From an uncultured Oscillospiraceae bacterium (lineage in GTDB: Bacteria; Bacillota; Clostridia; Oscillospirales; Ruminococcaceae), in assembly GCA_900539695.1 (NCBI GenBank), contig UQDG01000009.1, positions 1 to 64,000 on the forward strand: a stretch of DNA of 64,000 nt. The letters are read 5' to 3'. How positions within the stretch are numbered: the stretch's first letter is position 1; each line of letters begins with the position of its first letter. A program made the position numbers and the translations under genes. Below the pieces are notes generated by a model, which was given only the letters and a program-made list of their open reading frames with translations, ran no database searches and was not told where the DNA came from. Below are positions 17,423 through 27,933 of this stretch, piece by piece.

Positions 17423-19511
17423 CGCGTTCTGCCTCCTTGATTTGGAGCGAGCGGCCGGGCCGCAGTTGGATAAAGGGAATGTCCTGCCCATAGTATACCT
17501 GCTGGACACCCGGCTGGTCAAGCCAGCGGGGCGAAGATGCGGTGGTCAGGATGGCGGCAGGCTGTACCGAATCCGACAGCGCCCCCGCCGCGCAGAGGAC
17601 GTCCACCGCCACCGGCGCAGACAGGGCGGTGCTGCCTGCCATGACGGCGATGTGACTGCGGCCATCCCCTACCACGGCCAGATTACCGCCGGAGGTGTGG
17701 TAGATGTCCAGCGTCAAGCCGTTTAAAATAGGCTGGGTGGTGTAGGCGCCCGTGGTTTGGGCAGTGCATATTTCCTCGGTGTCAAAGGTGATTTCTGTGC
17801 CGCTGCGGCGCAGATCCACCGTAAGCACCTGCTCGGCGGCGCCGTGGTCAGCCAGGTAGCTGCGCACGGCGCGCAGGTTGGCTTCCCCGCCACGGAACAG
17901 CACCACCGCCTGGCCATCCTGCACACAGACGACCGCCGGGTTGCCTGCGGTGCCTACAAGCGCCATGGTAACAACGCCTTTCTGCATCTGCACACCCAGC
18001 ACAATGGCCACTGCCGCGCAAAACACCCCCGCCGGCAGGAACCAGCGGAACCTGCCCGCCGCATAATATACCAGCGCCAGTATGCCCAGCAGGACCAGCA
18101 CCAGCAGCGTGTACTCCCGCGGGAGGTACAGCCGGGCCAACGGCAGGGCAGCGCACCAGGAGGCCAGCGCGTAAAAAATTTGCAGCCAGACCGCCAGCAG
18201 GAAACTAGCCATATGGGCCAGCGGGGCCGCAATGGCAAGCGGGATGGCGACAATTTGCAAAGCCAGCACGACAAGGCCCAGTACCAGCGCGGGCTGGAGC
18301 ATCCAGACCGTGAGCAGGTTGGCAAGGACGCCCACGCCGCTGGTTGTCAGGCCCTGGGCGACCAGCACTGGCAGGGTCGCCAGCGATGCCAGCGCCGCCG
18401 TCTGCACAGTGGAAAGCACAGTCAGCCCGGCGCGGCGCAGTTGGGCCTGCCAGCCCTTGGCATCCTGGCCGGGGATATGCGCTTCTTCCCAACGGGTAAG
18501 CGCCACGGATGCCTGCACGCCCAGCACGGCGCAGAAGGAAAGCTGAAAGCCGATGTCGCAGGGCGCGTAAGGGTTTTGCAGGCCCAGCAAAACGGCCGCC
18601 GCACCCGTGAGGGTGAGCAGGTCGATGGGCTGGTAGAACCAATCTCCCAGCAGCACCAGCAGAAAGACGATGCCAGCCCGCAAAACCGAGATCGGCAGGC
18701 CGGTAAGCAGCATGTAAAACACGGCTACCACCGCCCGCACAAGGATCAGCGGCCGATAAAACCGACGGCAACGGCCAAAAGAGAACAGCCCGCACAGCAG
18801 CGCCAGATGCAGGCCCGATACGGCCAGCAGGTGCGAGATGCCCGCCGCGCGGAAGGTATCCTGCACGATGTCCGGCAGGGCGGCCTTATCCCCTAACAGC
18901 ATGGCAGCTTCGAGGCCGCCTAAATCCCGCGGCAGCCAGCGGCGCAGCAGCGCTGAGGCATTTTTCCGCAGTCGGTAGAGCGCAAAGCGCGGGGCGCAGC
19001 TGTCGGCACCCGTTTTATAGCCGCCGGTGTACTCGCCTTGCAGCAGGATGCCGCGGCTTAATCGGGATGCCCGGTAGGCATCTTTGGGCAGGTCGATCAT
19101 GGTAAAATCGGCGGTGAAGGTCTCCCCTGGCTCCTGGGCGGGGAATCCGTTGCTGCGCATTTTAAAATGGCAGCTTTTGCCGTTGATGCCGGTGACCGTT
19201 AATGTGCCCCGCAGCTGGCCGTTCTGGTAGGCGGCTGTGGCATCCGTTTCAACAGTAACCATACAGGTCACCGTCTGGCCTGCCAGCGCCCGCACAGGGC
19301 GGAGCACCGCAAAGCTGAACGCGCAAAACCAGCAAAGCCCCGCTACGGCACCAAGTACCAGCGGAAGAGCTCTGCTGCGGCGGGCTATACTTAAAAATAA
19401 AAGCAATAGCAAAAGTGCCGCCGCAGGCACCAGGACCAGCGGCGGCATGTTTGCCGCAAACAGCTCGGCCCCTGCAAAGCAAAGGCCAAAAATGGCAAGT
19501 TTGCGTTTCAT
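17409..19511 (-). CDS. comEC: ComEC/Rec2 family DNA uptake channel protein, degenerate C-terminal domain
   Basis: A 700-residue polytopic protein. An N-terminal segment is followed by a DUF4131-like OB domain (about 55-170), then the Competence domain with many membrane segments (about 200-510, including GISHLLAVSGLHLALLCG). The last 180 residues correspond in place to the metallo-beta-lactamase-like domain, but I find no HxHxDH and no downstream metal ligands. In complete ComEC proteins that domain is proposed to degrade the non-transported strand. DNA uptake by this version is uncertain. It is followed by holA with an overlap. Confidence 0.88.
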   Translation of the reverse strand: MKRKLAIFGLCFAGAELFAANMPPLVLVPAAALLLLLLFLSIARRSRALPLVLGAVAGLCWFCAFSFAVLRPVRALAGQTVTCMVTVETDATAAYQNGQLRGTLTVTGINGKSCHFKMRSNGFPAQEPGETFTADFTMIDLPKDAYRASRLSRGILLQGEYTGGYKTGADSCAPRFALYRLRKNASALLRRWLPRDLGGLEAAMLLGDKAALPDIVQDTFRAAGISHLLAVSGLHLALLCGLFSFGRCRRFYRPLILVRAVVAVFYMLLTGLPISVLRAGIVFLLVLLGDWFYQPIDLLTLTGAAAVLLGLQNPYAPCDIGFQLSFCAVLGVQASVALTRWEEAHIPGQDAKGWQAQLRRAGLTVLSTVQTAALASLATLPVLVAQGLTTSGVGVLANLLTVWMLQPALVLGLVVLALQIVAIPLAIAAPLAHMASFLLAVWLQIFYALASWCAALPLARLYLPREYTLLVLVLLGILALVYYAAGRFRWFLPAGVFCAAVAIVLGVQMQKGVVTMALVGTAGNPAVVCVQDGQAVVLFRGGEANLRAVRSYLADHGAAEQVLTVDLRRSGTEITFDTEEICTAQTTGAYTTQPILNGLTLDIYHTSGGNLAVVGDGRSHIAVMAGSTALSAPVAVDVLCAAGALSDSVQPAAILTTASSPRWLDQPGVQQVYYGQDIPFIQLRPGRSLQIKEAERVALQ

Positions 19512-19516
19512 CTTAC

Positions 19517-20056
19517 TTAATGGGCAAAGAGCGGCAGCGGCTCGAGGAAGAAGATGTCGGTGCGCTTGGCGGCCTCCCCCTCGGCCAGGGCGGCGCAGCA
19601 GCCAACAACGGTGCCGGTGCTCTTGGCGGCCAGGGTCTCCAGGGCGTGCAGAGAGCCGCCGGTGGAGATGACGTCATCCACGATCAGGATGCGCTTGCCG
19701 TTCATATAATCGATGTCCTTCTTGTCGATGACAAGGGTCTGCTTGCCGGCGGTGGTGATGGACTGATCCTCGATGATGACAGGCTCTTTCATGTAGAGCT
19801 TGGCACCCTTGCGGGCGGGGATCCAGTACTTACCGCTCTGGCGGGCCATCTCGTAAGCCAGGGGGATGCCCTTGGCCTCAGCGGTCAGGATCACGTCAAA
19901 CTCGGGGGCTTTCTTCAGCAGCGCGGCGGCACAGGCCTCGGTCAGCTCCACATCACTGAACATGATGAAGGCGGCAATGTCCAGATGGTCATTGACCTTG
20001 CAGATGGGAAGTTCACGGGTCAGACCCGCGATATGCAAAGTATAGGTATCAGCCAT
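19517..20056 (-). CDS. Phosphoribosyltransferase family protein (adenine PRTase-like)
   Basis: A 179-residue type I phosphoribosyltransferase. The PRPP motif is KRILIVDDVISTGGSLHAL, and VILTAEAKGIPLAYEMA resembles adenine phosphoribosyltransferases. Clostridia often carry this second Apt-like form whose base specificity is not established, so no symbol is given. The ATG has GAGGTAGC upstream. It stands 45 bases after the HIT gene and 5 bases before comEC. Confidence 0.85.
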   Translation of the reverse strand: MADTYTLHIAGLTRELPICKVNDHLDIAAFIMFSDVELTEACAAALLKKAPEFDVILTAEAKGIPLAYEMARQSGKYWIPARKGAKLYMKEPVIIEDQSITTAGKQTLVIDKKDIDYMNGKRILIVDDVISTGGSLHALETLAAKSTGTVVGCCAALAEGEAAKRTDIFFLEPLPLFAH

Positions 20057-20101
20057 GATAGCTACCTCATTTCGTTTTATAAAGTGATGCTGCGGCTGGC
20101 A

Positions 20102-20446
20102 TCAGCCCGGAGGCCATGCCAGGCTGCGGCCTGCCAGCACATGGAAGTGCAGATGCTTGACGCTCTGGCCGCCGTCGGCGCCCACGTTGGTGACAACGCG
20201 GTAACCGTTCTCGGCCACGCCCAGCTGGCGGCACAGGTCCGCAATGACGGCATAGATGTGGCCCAGCAGGGCGGCGTCGCTCTCGGTCAGAGTGGCAGCA
20301 GAGTCAATGTGCTGCTTGGGGATGACCAGGAAGTGGGTCGGGGCCTGGGGGTCAATGTCGTAGAAAGCCAGCAGCTGATCGTCCTCGTACAGTTTGTTTG
20401 AGGGGATCTGCCCTGCAGCGATCTTACAGAACAGGCAATCGTCCAT
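20102..20446 (-). CDS. HIT family nucleotide-binding protein (HinT-like)
   Basis: A 114-residue histidine-triad protein. It has the N-terminal CLFCKIAAGQIPSNK and the triad VKHLHFHVLAG (HxHxH) near the C-terminus. Such proteins hydrolyse purine nucleoside phosphoramidates or adenylated conjugates. The length is typical of bacterial HinT. A strong AAAGGAGG site precedes the ATG. It follows alaS after 50 bases and may share its T-box-controlled transcript. Confidence 0.94.
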   Translation of the reverse strand: MDDCLFCKIAAGQIPSNKLYEDDQLLAFYDIDPQAPTHFLVIPKQHIDSAATLTESDAALLGHIYAVIADLCRQLGVAENGYRVVTNVGADGGQSVKHLHFHVLAGRSLAWPPG

Positions 20447-20496
20447 CGGATTTTCCCTCCTTTATTCTGGAATCCGAAACAGCTTGCGCTGTGGAT

Positions 20497-23154
20497 TTAC
20501 TGCATTTCAGCCTTGACGATCTCGGGCACGGCGTTCAGGGCGTCGTCGATCTTGGAGGTATCGCGGATACCGGCCATGGCGAAATCGGGCTTGCCGCCGC
20601 CGTTGCCGCCTGCGATGGCAGCGATCTTCTTGACCAGAGCGCCAGCCTTCAGGCCGCGGGCCTGGGCGTTCTTGGAGACGCCAACGGCCATCATAGTCTT
20701 GCTGCCGTCGCTGCCGATCAGCACGGTGACAGCGTTGGGGGCCTTATCGCGGACCTTATCGACCATGTCGCGCAGGGTGTCAGCGCCGGTGCCGGTCAGG
20801 TAGGCGGAGACGATGCGCACGCCGTCGATGTCGGCAGCATTCTCGAACAGGCCGTCGATCTTGGCGGAGGCCATCTCGGCTTTCAGGATGTCCAGCTGCT
20901 TGTTGGTCTCTTTCAGTTCAGCGGTCAGGGCTTCGGCACGGGCCGGGGCATCCTTCAAGTTGTTGGCCTTCAGGGCAACGGCGGTCTTGGCCAGCTGCTC
21001 GGTGCGCTCATCCAGCAGGTTCAGCACGCCGTAGGCAGTGGTGGCCTCGATACGGCGGATGCCGGCAGCCACGCTGGACTCGCTGAGGATCTTAAAGCAG
21101 CCGATCTGTGCGGTATTGGTCACATGGGTGCCGCCGCAGAACTCGGTGCTCCAGCCGCCAGCATCGACGACACGGACAACGCTGCCATACTTCTCGCCGA
21201 ACAGAGCCATGGCACCCATCTTCTTGGCTTCCTCGATGGGCAGGTTCTGGATGATGACAGGCAGAGCCTCGAAGATCTTCTCGTTGACGCGGTCCTCGAC
21301 CTTGCGCAGTTCCTCAGGGGTAACAGCGCTGAAATGGGTGAAGTCGAAGTGGGTCAGCTTATCATCCTGATAGCTGCCGGCCTGATGGACATGCTCACCA
21401 AGGACCTCGCGCAGAGCCTTCTGCAGCAGGTGGGTGGCGGTGTGGTTGCGGCAGATGGCCATACGGCGCTGGGTATCAACAGAAGCGGTGACTTCATCGC
21501 CCACATGGATGGTGCCGTCCAGCAGCTCGCAGGTATGGACAAAGTAGCCCTTGGGGGTCTTCTTGACCTGGGTGACTTTCAGCTTGGCGTCGCCGTTGGT
21601 GATATAGCCGTGGTCAGCGACCTGGCCGCCCATCTCGGCGTAGAACGGGGTGCGGTCCAGCACGACCAGCACGCCGTCCTTGCTCTCGCCTGCCTCGTCG
21701 GTGGCGATGGCATCGGCCAACTCTTCGCCGTCAGACAGGGCGATGACCTTGGCGGATTCGCTCAGGGTGTCGTAGCCGTCAAACTGGGTAGCCTCGGCGG
21801 TCAGCTCACCGAACAGGTCGGCGCTCCAGCCGGAGATGTCCTTGGCCAGGCGCTCGGCGCGAGCGCGCTCACGCTGCTTGGTCATCTCGACATGGAAAGC
21901 GGCCTCGTCGACAGCCAGACCAGCCTCGGCGGCAATCTCACGGGTCAGGTCAAGGGGGAAGCCGAAAGTGTCATTCAGCTTAAAGACTTCCGCGCCGGAC
22001 AGGACCTTCTCATGGACCTCCTTCAGGTGGCTCATCATGCCGTTCAGGATGTTCAGGCCGGCATCGATGGTGCGGCCGAAGCGCAGCTCCTCGGTGCCGA
22101 TGACCTTCTTGATATAGGCTTCGTGCTCACGCAGCTCGGGGTAGCCGGCCTCGCTGGACTCGATGACAGTGTCGACCAGCTCGGTCAGGAACGGGCGGTT
22201 GATGCCCAGCATGCGGCCATGGCGGGCAGCGCGGCGCAGCAGACGGCGCATAACGTAGCCGCGGCCCTCGTTGGAGGGCAGGATGCCGTCGGATGCCATA
22301 AAGACGGTGGCACGGATGTGGTCGGTGATGACGCGGATGGAGATGTCGTCCTTTTCATTCTCTTCATACTTCTTGCCGGCGATGCGCTCCACATGGTGCA
22401 GCACGGCGGCAACGGTGTCGACCTCGAACAGGTTGTTGACATCCTGCATAACGACGGCCAGACGCTCCAGGCCCATGCCGGTATCGATGTTGGGCTTGGC
22501 CAGCAGTTCATAGTTGCCCTTGCCGTCAGCATCGTACTGGCTGAAGACCAGGTTCCAGATCTCCATGAAGCGGTCGCAATCACAGCCGACGCCACAGGTG
22601 GGTTTGCCGCAGCCGTACTTCAGGCCACGGTCATAGTAGATCTCAGAGCAGGGGCCGCAGGGACCAGAGCCATGCTCCCAGAAGTTATCCTCTTTGCCCA
22701 GGCGGACCATGTGGTCCTCGGGGATGCCGACGGACTTGGTCCAGATGTCGTAGGCCTCATCGTCGTCCTGATAGACGGAGATGTACAGCTTATCGGCGGG
22801 GATTTCCAGCTCTTTGGTCAGGAATTCCCAGGCCCAGGGAATGACTTCCTTCTTAAAGTAATCCTGGAAGCTGAAGTTGCCCAGCATCTCAAAGAAGCAG
22901 CCATGGCGGGCGGTGATGCCGACGCGCTCAATATCCGGTGTACGGATGCACTTCTGGCAGGTGGTCACGCGATGGCGCGGCGGCTCTTCCTGGCCGAGGA
23001 ACCATTTCTTCATGGGGGCCATGCCGCTGTTGATCAGCAGCAGGCTGGGGTCGTCTTTCGGCACCAGCGGGAAGCTGCCCAGGCGCAGATGGCCTTTGGT
23101 CTCAAAATAATGCAGATACTTTTCGCGCAGTTCGTTAAGTCCTGTCCATTGCAT
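20497..23154 (-). CDS. alaS: Alanyl-tRNA synthetase
   Basis: Charges tRNA-Ala. The full-length 885 residues comprise a class II catalytic core (about 1-250), tRNA recognition region (about 250-460), editing domain with HTATHLLQ and CGGTHV zinc motifs (about 560-710), and a C-terminal dimerisation/DHHA1 domain. A cysteine-rich CGKPTCGVGCDCD segment occurs in the core insertion. Ribosome site AGGAG precedes the ATG. A T-box leader at 23192-23440 controls transcription by uncharged tRNA-Ala. Confidence 0.98.
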   Translation of the reverse strand: MQWTGLNELREKYLHYFETKGHLRLGSFPLVPKDDPSLLLINSGMAPMKKWFLGQEEPPRHRVTTCQKCIRTPDIERVGITARHGCFFEMLGNFSFQDYFKKEVIPWAWEFLTKELEIPADKLYISVYQDDDEAYDIWTKSVGIPEDHMVRLGKEDNFWEHGSGPCGPCSEIYYDRGLKYGCGKPTCGVGCDCDRFMEIWNLVFSQYDADGKGNYELLAKPNIDTGMGLERLAVVMQDVNNLFEVDTVAAVLHHVERIAGKKYEENEKDDISIRVITDHIRATVFMASDGILPSNEGRGYVMRRLLRRAARHGRMLGINRPFLTELVDTVIESSEAGYPELREHEAYIKKVIGTEELRFGRTIDAGLNILNGMMSHLKEVHEKVLSGAEVFKLNDTFGFPLDLTREIAAEAGLAVDEAAFHVEMTKQRERARAERLAKDISGWSADLFGELTAEATQFDGYDTLSESAKVIALSDGEELADAIATDEAGESKDGVLVVLDRTPFYAEMGGQVADHGYITNGDAKLKVTQVKKTPKGYFVHTCELLDGTIHVGDEVTASVDTQRRMAICRNHTATHLLQKALREVLGEHVHQAGSYQDDKLTHFDFTHFSAVTPEELRKVEDRVNEKIFEALPVIIQNLPIEEAKKMGAMALFGEKYGSVVRVVDAGGWSTEFCGGTHVTNTAQIGCFKILSESSVAAGIRRIEATTAYGVLNLLDERTEQLAKTAVALKANNLKDAPARAEALTAELKETNKQLDILKAEMASAKIDGLFENAADIDGVRIVSAYLTGTGADTLRDMVDKVRDKAPNAVTVLIGSDGSKTMMAVGVSKNAQARGLKAGALVKKIAAIAGGNGGGKPDFAMAGIRDTSKIDDALNAVPEIVKAEMQ

Positions 23155-23191
23155 GTGTGTGTTCTCCTATCCATTGATTTACGGTGAAAGG

Positions 23192-23440
23192 CCACAAAAA
23201 AGAATACAGCCTTCGCCCCTGTACAGGGACGAAGGCTGTGTAAGCTTCCGTGGTACCACCCGGTTTGCAATGTGCCGCATGGACACACTGCCACTTTACC
23301 CGCGTTAACGCCGCAGTTACGCTCGGCTTAAATACCGAAAGCTCCGGGGTGGCTTTGCCGGGGTACAGCCGGATACCTTTCACCTAGTGGTATCCTCTCT
23401 ACGGACTGGCCTGATCGGCATTGGCCCTTTCATCGCCATT
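23192..23440 (-). promoter_or_regulatory. T-box riboswitch (tRNA-Ala) in the alaS leader
   Basis: On the minus strand the leader shows an AGAGAG motif with the apical stem GGATACC...GGTGAAA-GGTATCC, a GAAAG/CTTTC base of stem I, and the antiterminator T-box sequence GGGTGGTACCACGG (23248-23261). A terminator stem follows, AGCCTTCGTCCC... / ...GGGGCGAAGGCT (23206-23239), with a TTCTTTTTT tract. GCC or GCA triplets on the 3' side of stem I could be the alanine specifier, but I cannot resolve which. The leader explains the whole gap between alaS and the penicillin-binding protein gene together with the promoter. Confidence 0.93.
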
Positions 23441-23457
23441 TTTCTTTTAACAAAGCT

Positions 23458-23486
23458 ATTATATGCCCCTTTTTACGGCTTGTCAA
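23458..23486 (-). promoter_or_regulatory. Strong sigma-A promoter for alaS
   Basis: Minus strand: consensus -35 TTGACA (23481-23486), 17-base spacer, consensus -10 TATAAT (23458-23463). It lies just upstream of the T-box and 42 bases after the preceding gene's stop. Confidence 0.93.
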
Positions 23487-23527
23487 CTGGTTTTTCCGGG
23501 TGTTTAGCGCAATGGGGTCATTCTTAT

Positions 23528-25141
23528 TCAATCGGATGCTGGCTGTTCAATCACTTGCAAGCCTTCGGCAATTTTGGCAAAGAGGGCGGCGCTGGAAGTT
23601 TCGGGTTCCAGTACGCCGTCCTGCAAGACCGTGATGGTATATTTCGGTGTTTGCGCCGGGGTGAAGCCGCTGAACCAGTAATTGAGCAGCTCGTCCCCTG
23701 CTGCATCAAACTGGCCTGTCTGGGCGGTGCCGGTCTTGCCTGCGGCGGTGCCGCCGGCGGGTTTGGCGGCGTGGCCGATGCCATCCTCGACCACGCTTTG
23801 CAGCATGCTGCGCAATGTTTTGGCGGTGGCGGCATCACAGACGATGCGGGGCGCAGGGAGTTGAAATGGGTCGGTGAGGGTGCCGTCTGCATCGGTGACG
23901 CCGTAGCAGAAGCGTGGCGTGTGGTAGGTTCCACCGCCGGCGATGGTGTTCATCATGGCGGTGATTTGCAGGGGCGTGGCGGTGAAGCTGCCCTGCCCGA
24001 AGCTGAACACCGCCAGCTGGCCGGTGCTTTGCAGTTCTTTGGCGGTGGGCAGCACCCCGGCGCTGGCGGTCAGGTCCGGAGCGATGGGCACAGCGGTGCC
24101 AAAGCCTAATTCGGCAGCCGCCGTGCCCAGGGCCTGCCCGCCCAAGATCTGGCCCAGGGCGACGAAGTAGGTGTTGCAGCTTTGCTCCAGCGCACCGCGC
24201 AGGTTGACCGTGCCGTGGGCTTTGCCCAGGGCGCAGCGGTAGGTCTGGCCGTCCACCTCGATGCTGCCGGTGCAATCATGGGTGAACCAATCAAGCCCAT
24301 TCTCGTAGGCGGCCAGCGCCGCCGCCACCTTGAACACAGAACCCACGCTGAAAGTGGAGAACGCCCGGTTGACCAGCGAAGTATCATCGGCGCGGATGCT
24401 GCGGGCCACGTCGTCGGGGTCGTACTCCGGCATGCTGACGCTGGCTAACACCTCGCCGGTGGCGGTGTCCATGACGAGGATGCAGCCGCGGGGCATATAC
24501 AGCTGGGCCAGGCCTTCGCACAAGCGCTGGATGTCGGCGTCGAGGGTCAGCTGCACCTGGGCGTCTGTGCCCTGCTGCTCAACTTCTATTTCCGGCGTGC
24601 CGGTGCCCAGCAGCCGTCCGCGGGCGGTGGTCCGGCAGACGGCGGCGGTCTGGTCGCAGGAGTTTGCCAGCACAGCGTCCCAGGCGCGTTCCAGCCCGGT
24701 GACGCCGCGGCCTTCCTGGTCGAGGTAGCCCAGCAGGTGCACAGCAATAGGGCTGGGCAGCGTACGGCGGGGCTGGTCCAGCAGCAGTACATTGGCCGGG
24801 GCACCGGTTTGGCCAATTTCGACCAAAAAGGGGCTGGTGGAATTGCGGCGCTCGTACAGCAGGGTCTGCGCCTGGTAGGACACGTAGGGCAGCAGAGCGG
24901 AGTAGCTGTTGTCGCCGGGGACGCAGAGGGCGTAGCGGGTGGTATCGGTGCCGGTGAGCGGACGGTCGGTGCGGTCCAGGAAGTTGCCGCGGGCGCGGGG
25001 TAATTCTGTGGTTTGGGTGGCCTGCCGCCCGGCGCTGGCCGCGTAGGTGGTATCGGTGCCTACCCAGTACACCCGCGCCAGAATGACCGCCGTCAGCACC
25101 ATCAGCACACAGCACAATCCCGTAAGCCGCCGCAATGACAC
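23528..25141 (-). CDS. Class B penicillin-binding protein (transpeptidase)
   Basis: A 537-residue membrane-anchored peptidoglycan transpeptidase. One N-terminal membrane segment (about 7-27) precedes a dimerisation/pedestal domain starting ARGNFLDRTDRPLTG. The transpeptidase domain has SVFK (Ser268), SCN (321-323) and KTG (469-471), so all active-site motifs are intact. It resembles PBP2/FtsI/SpoVD-type enzymes but lacks PASTA domains. The start is GTG at 25141 with GGGGG upstream. It lies downstream of the vanZ-like gene and may be co-transcribed. Division versus other cell-wall roles cannot be told. Confidence 0.9.
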   Translation of the reverse strand: MSLRRLTGLCCVLMVLTAVILARVYWVGTDTTYAASAGRQATQTTELPRARGNFLDRTDRPLTGTDTTRYALCVPGDNSYSALLPYVSYQAQTLLYERRNSTSPFLVEIGQTGAPANVLLLDQPRRTLPSPIAVHLLGYLDQEGRGVTGLERAWDAVLANSCDQTAAVCRTTARGRLLGTGTPEIEVEQQGTDAQVQLTLDADIQRLCEGLAQLYMPRGCILVMDTATGEVLASVSMPEYDPDDVARSIRADDTSLVNRAFSTFSVGSVFKVAAALAAYENGLDWFTHDCTGSIEVDGQTYRCALGKAHGTVNLRGALEQSCNTYFVALGQILGGQALGTAAAELGFGTAVPIAPDLTASAGVLPTAKELQSTGQLAVFSFGQGSFTATPLQITAMMNTIAGGGTYHTPRFCYGVTDADGTLTDPFQLPAPRIVCDAATAKTLRSMLQSVVEDGIGHAAKPAGGTAAGKTGTAQTGQFDAAGDELLNYWFSGFTPAQTPKYTITVLQDGVLEPETSSAALFAKIAEGLQVIEQPASD

Positions 25142-25195
25142 AAAACCGCCCCCTTTCCCCGGTTAGTATGGCCGGGTGGAGGGAGCGGCAAACAA

Positions 25196-25666
25196 TCATT
25201 GTTCTGCTTTTCTGCGCTGCAGCAACCAGATAATAATGCAAGTCACCGCGATGCAGGGCAGGAAGCCGAAGGCATCGATGCCTACATCGGTCAGCAGCAT
25301 GGCGCGGGCGGGGACGAAATATTGGTGAATTTCATCCGACATGGCGTACAGCGTGCAGAGCGCTGCCGCCAGCAGGCCTTGCTGCCATAGGGCGATGCGC
25401 CGTGTCCAGAGGTGCACCGTGACCGCCATGCTGACGCCCAGCGCGCAGTAGATATACACGTGCGCCCATTTGCGGATGTTGGCGTTGAAGTTCTGCGTGC
25501 TGAACCAGGACGGCGTGATGGTCGAAACTTTGCTGTGCTGCACAGTATCCGCCACTGCCCCGCTGAGCTGGTAGGATGTCTCCCCCGGCTGGGACGAGAA
25601 GAAGAAGATCAGCGCCATGATACCCAGCGTAACGGCCAGTACCAGATATTTGGCGTGTTTCTTCAT
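25196..25666 (-). CDS. VanZ-like family membrane protein
   Basis: A 156-residue protein with four hydrophobic segments (about 8-22, 70-90, 95-112, 125-150). It carries the VanZ-like signature SSQPG near the N-terminus, NIRKWAHVYIY with the conserved KxxH, and SDEIHQYFVPARAMLLTDVGID. VanZ family members affect susceptibility to teicoplanin, but chromosomal copies outside van clusters have unknown roles. It has its own promoter at 25706-25734 and precedes a penicillin-binding protein gene, which fits a wall or envelope function. Confidence 0.88.
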   Translation of the reverse strand: MKKHAKYLVLAVTLGIMALIFFFSSQPGETSYQLSGAVADTVQHSKVSTITPSWFSTQNFNANIRKWAHVYIYCALGVSMAVTVHLWTRRIALWQQGLLAAALCTLYAMSDEIHQYFVPARAMLLTDVGIDAFGFLPCIAVTCIIIWLLQRRKAEQ

Positions 25667-25705
25667 GGCGCTGTCCCCCTTTGCACAAAAATGTAAGATT
25701 TATTT

Positions 25706-25734
25706 AGTATAACACAGAGCGGGGCAAAATACAA
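25706..25734 (-). promoter_or_regulatory. Promoter for the vanZ-like and penicillin-binding protein genes
   Basis: Minus strand: -35 TTGTAT (25729-25734), 17-base spacer, -10 TATACT (25706-25711), 40 bases before the vanZ-like start. Confidence 0.65.
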
Positions 25735-25738
25735 ACAC

Positions 25739-25773
25739 AAGCCCGGCATCCGTTTGCGGCGGATGCCGGGCTT
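25739..25773 (-). terminator. Rho-independent terminator of groES-groEL
   Basis: Perfect 14-bp stem AAGCCCGGCATCCG / CGGATGCCGGGCTT (25739-25752 with 25760-25773) followed on the minus strand by a T-rich stretch, 28 bases past the groEL stop. It adjoins the -35 of the next promoter. Confidence 0.88.
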
Positions 25774-25800
25774 ATTCGTTATTTATGGGGTCTGTACCGC

Positions 25801-27447
<1,647 letters not shown>

Positions 27448-27474
27448 TTATATCAAAATGGAAAAGTCTGAAAA

Positions 27475-27804
<330 letters not shown>

Positions 27805-27831
27805 TTAGCACTCATTCTCTCTGAGTGCTAA
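27805..27831 (-). promoter_or_regulatory. CIRCE operator (HrcA binding site)
   Basis: Perfect inverted repeat TTAGCACTC - 9 bases - GAGTGCTAA, matching the CIRCE consensus bound by the HrcA repressor. It sits immediately downstream of the groESL -10 box, so repression at normal temperature and induction by heat shock are expected. Confidence 0.97.
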
Positions 27832-27835
27832 ATAT

Positions 27836-27864
27836 ATAATAACCACTTCGCATACAAAAATCAA
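27836..27864 (-). promoter_or_regulatory. Promoter for groES-groEL
   Basis: Minus strand: -35 TTGATT (27859-27864), 17-base spacer, -10 TATTAT (27836-27841), with CIRCE covering the start region. Confidence 0.85.
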
Positions 27865-27886
27865 GAGGTTTCACTATAAAATTTTT

Positions 27887-27930
27887 GTGAACAAAAAATA
27901 CGGTAGGGATGTTTTACCATTCCTACCGTA
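27887..27930 (-). terminator. Rho-independent terminator of the clpP-clpX transcript
   Basis: 13-bp stem TACGGTAGGAATG / CATCCCTACCGTA (27899-27911 with 27918-27930, one G-T pair) followed on the minus strand by a T tract (27887-27898). It lies about 165 bases beyond the clpX stop because an inverted-repeat element intervenes. Confidence 0.87.
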
Positions 27931-27933
27931 ATT

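Noticed and set aside
23387..24109. Plus-strand frame across the alaS promoter and the penicillin-binding protein gene
   Set aside because: It runs antisense through a gene with complete active-site motifs and through the consensus alaS promoter; no start signal is convincing.
25196..25666. VanZ-like gene as part of a glycopeptide resistance cluster
   Set aside because: No vanA/B ligase, vanH, vanX or VanRS genes are nearby; VanZ-like proteins are common in Clostridia without resistance.
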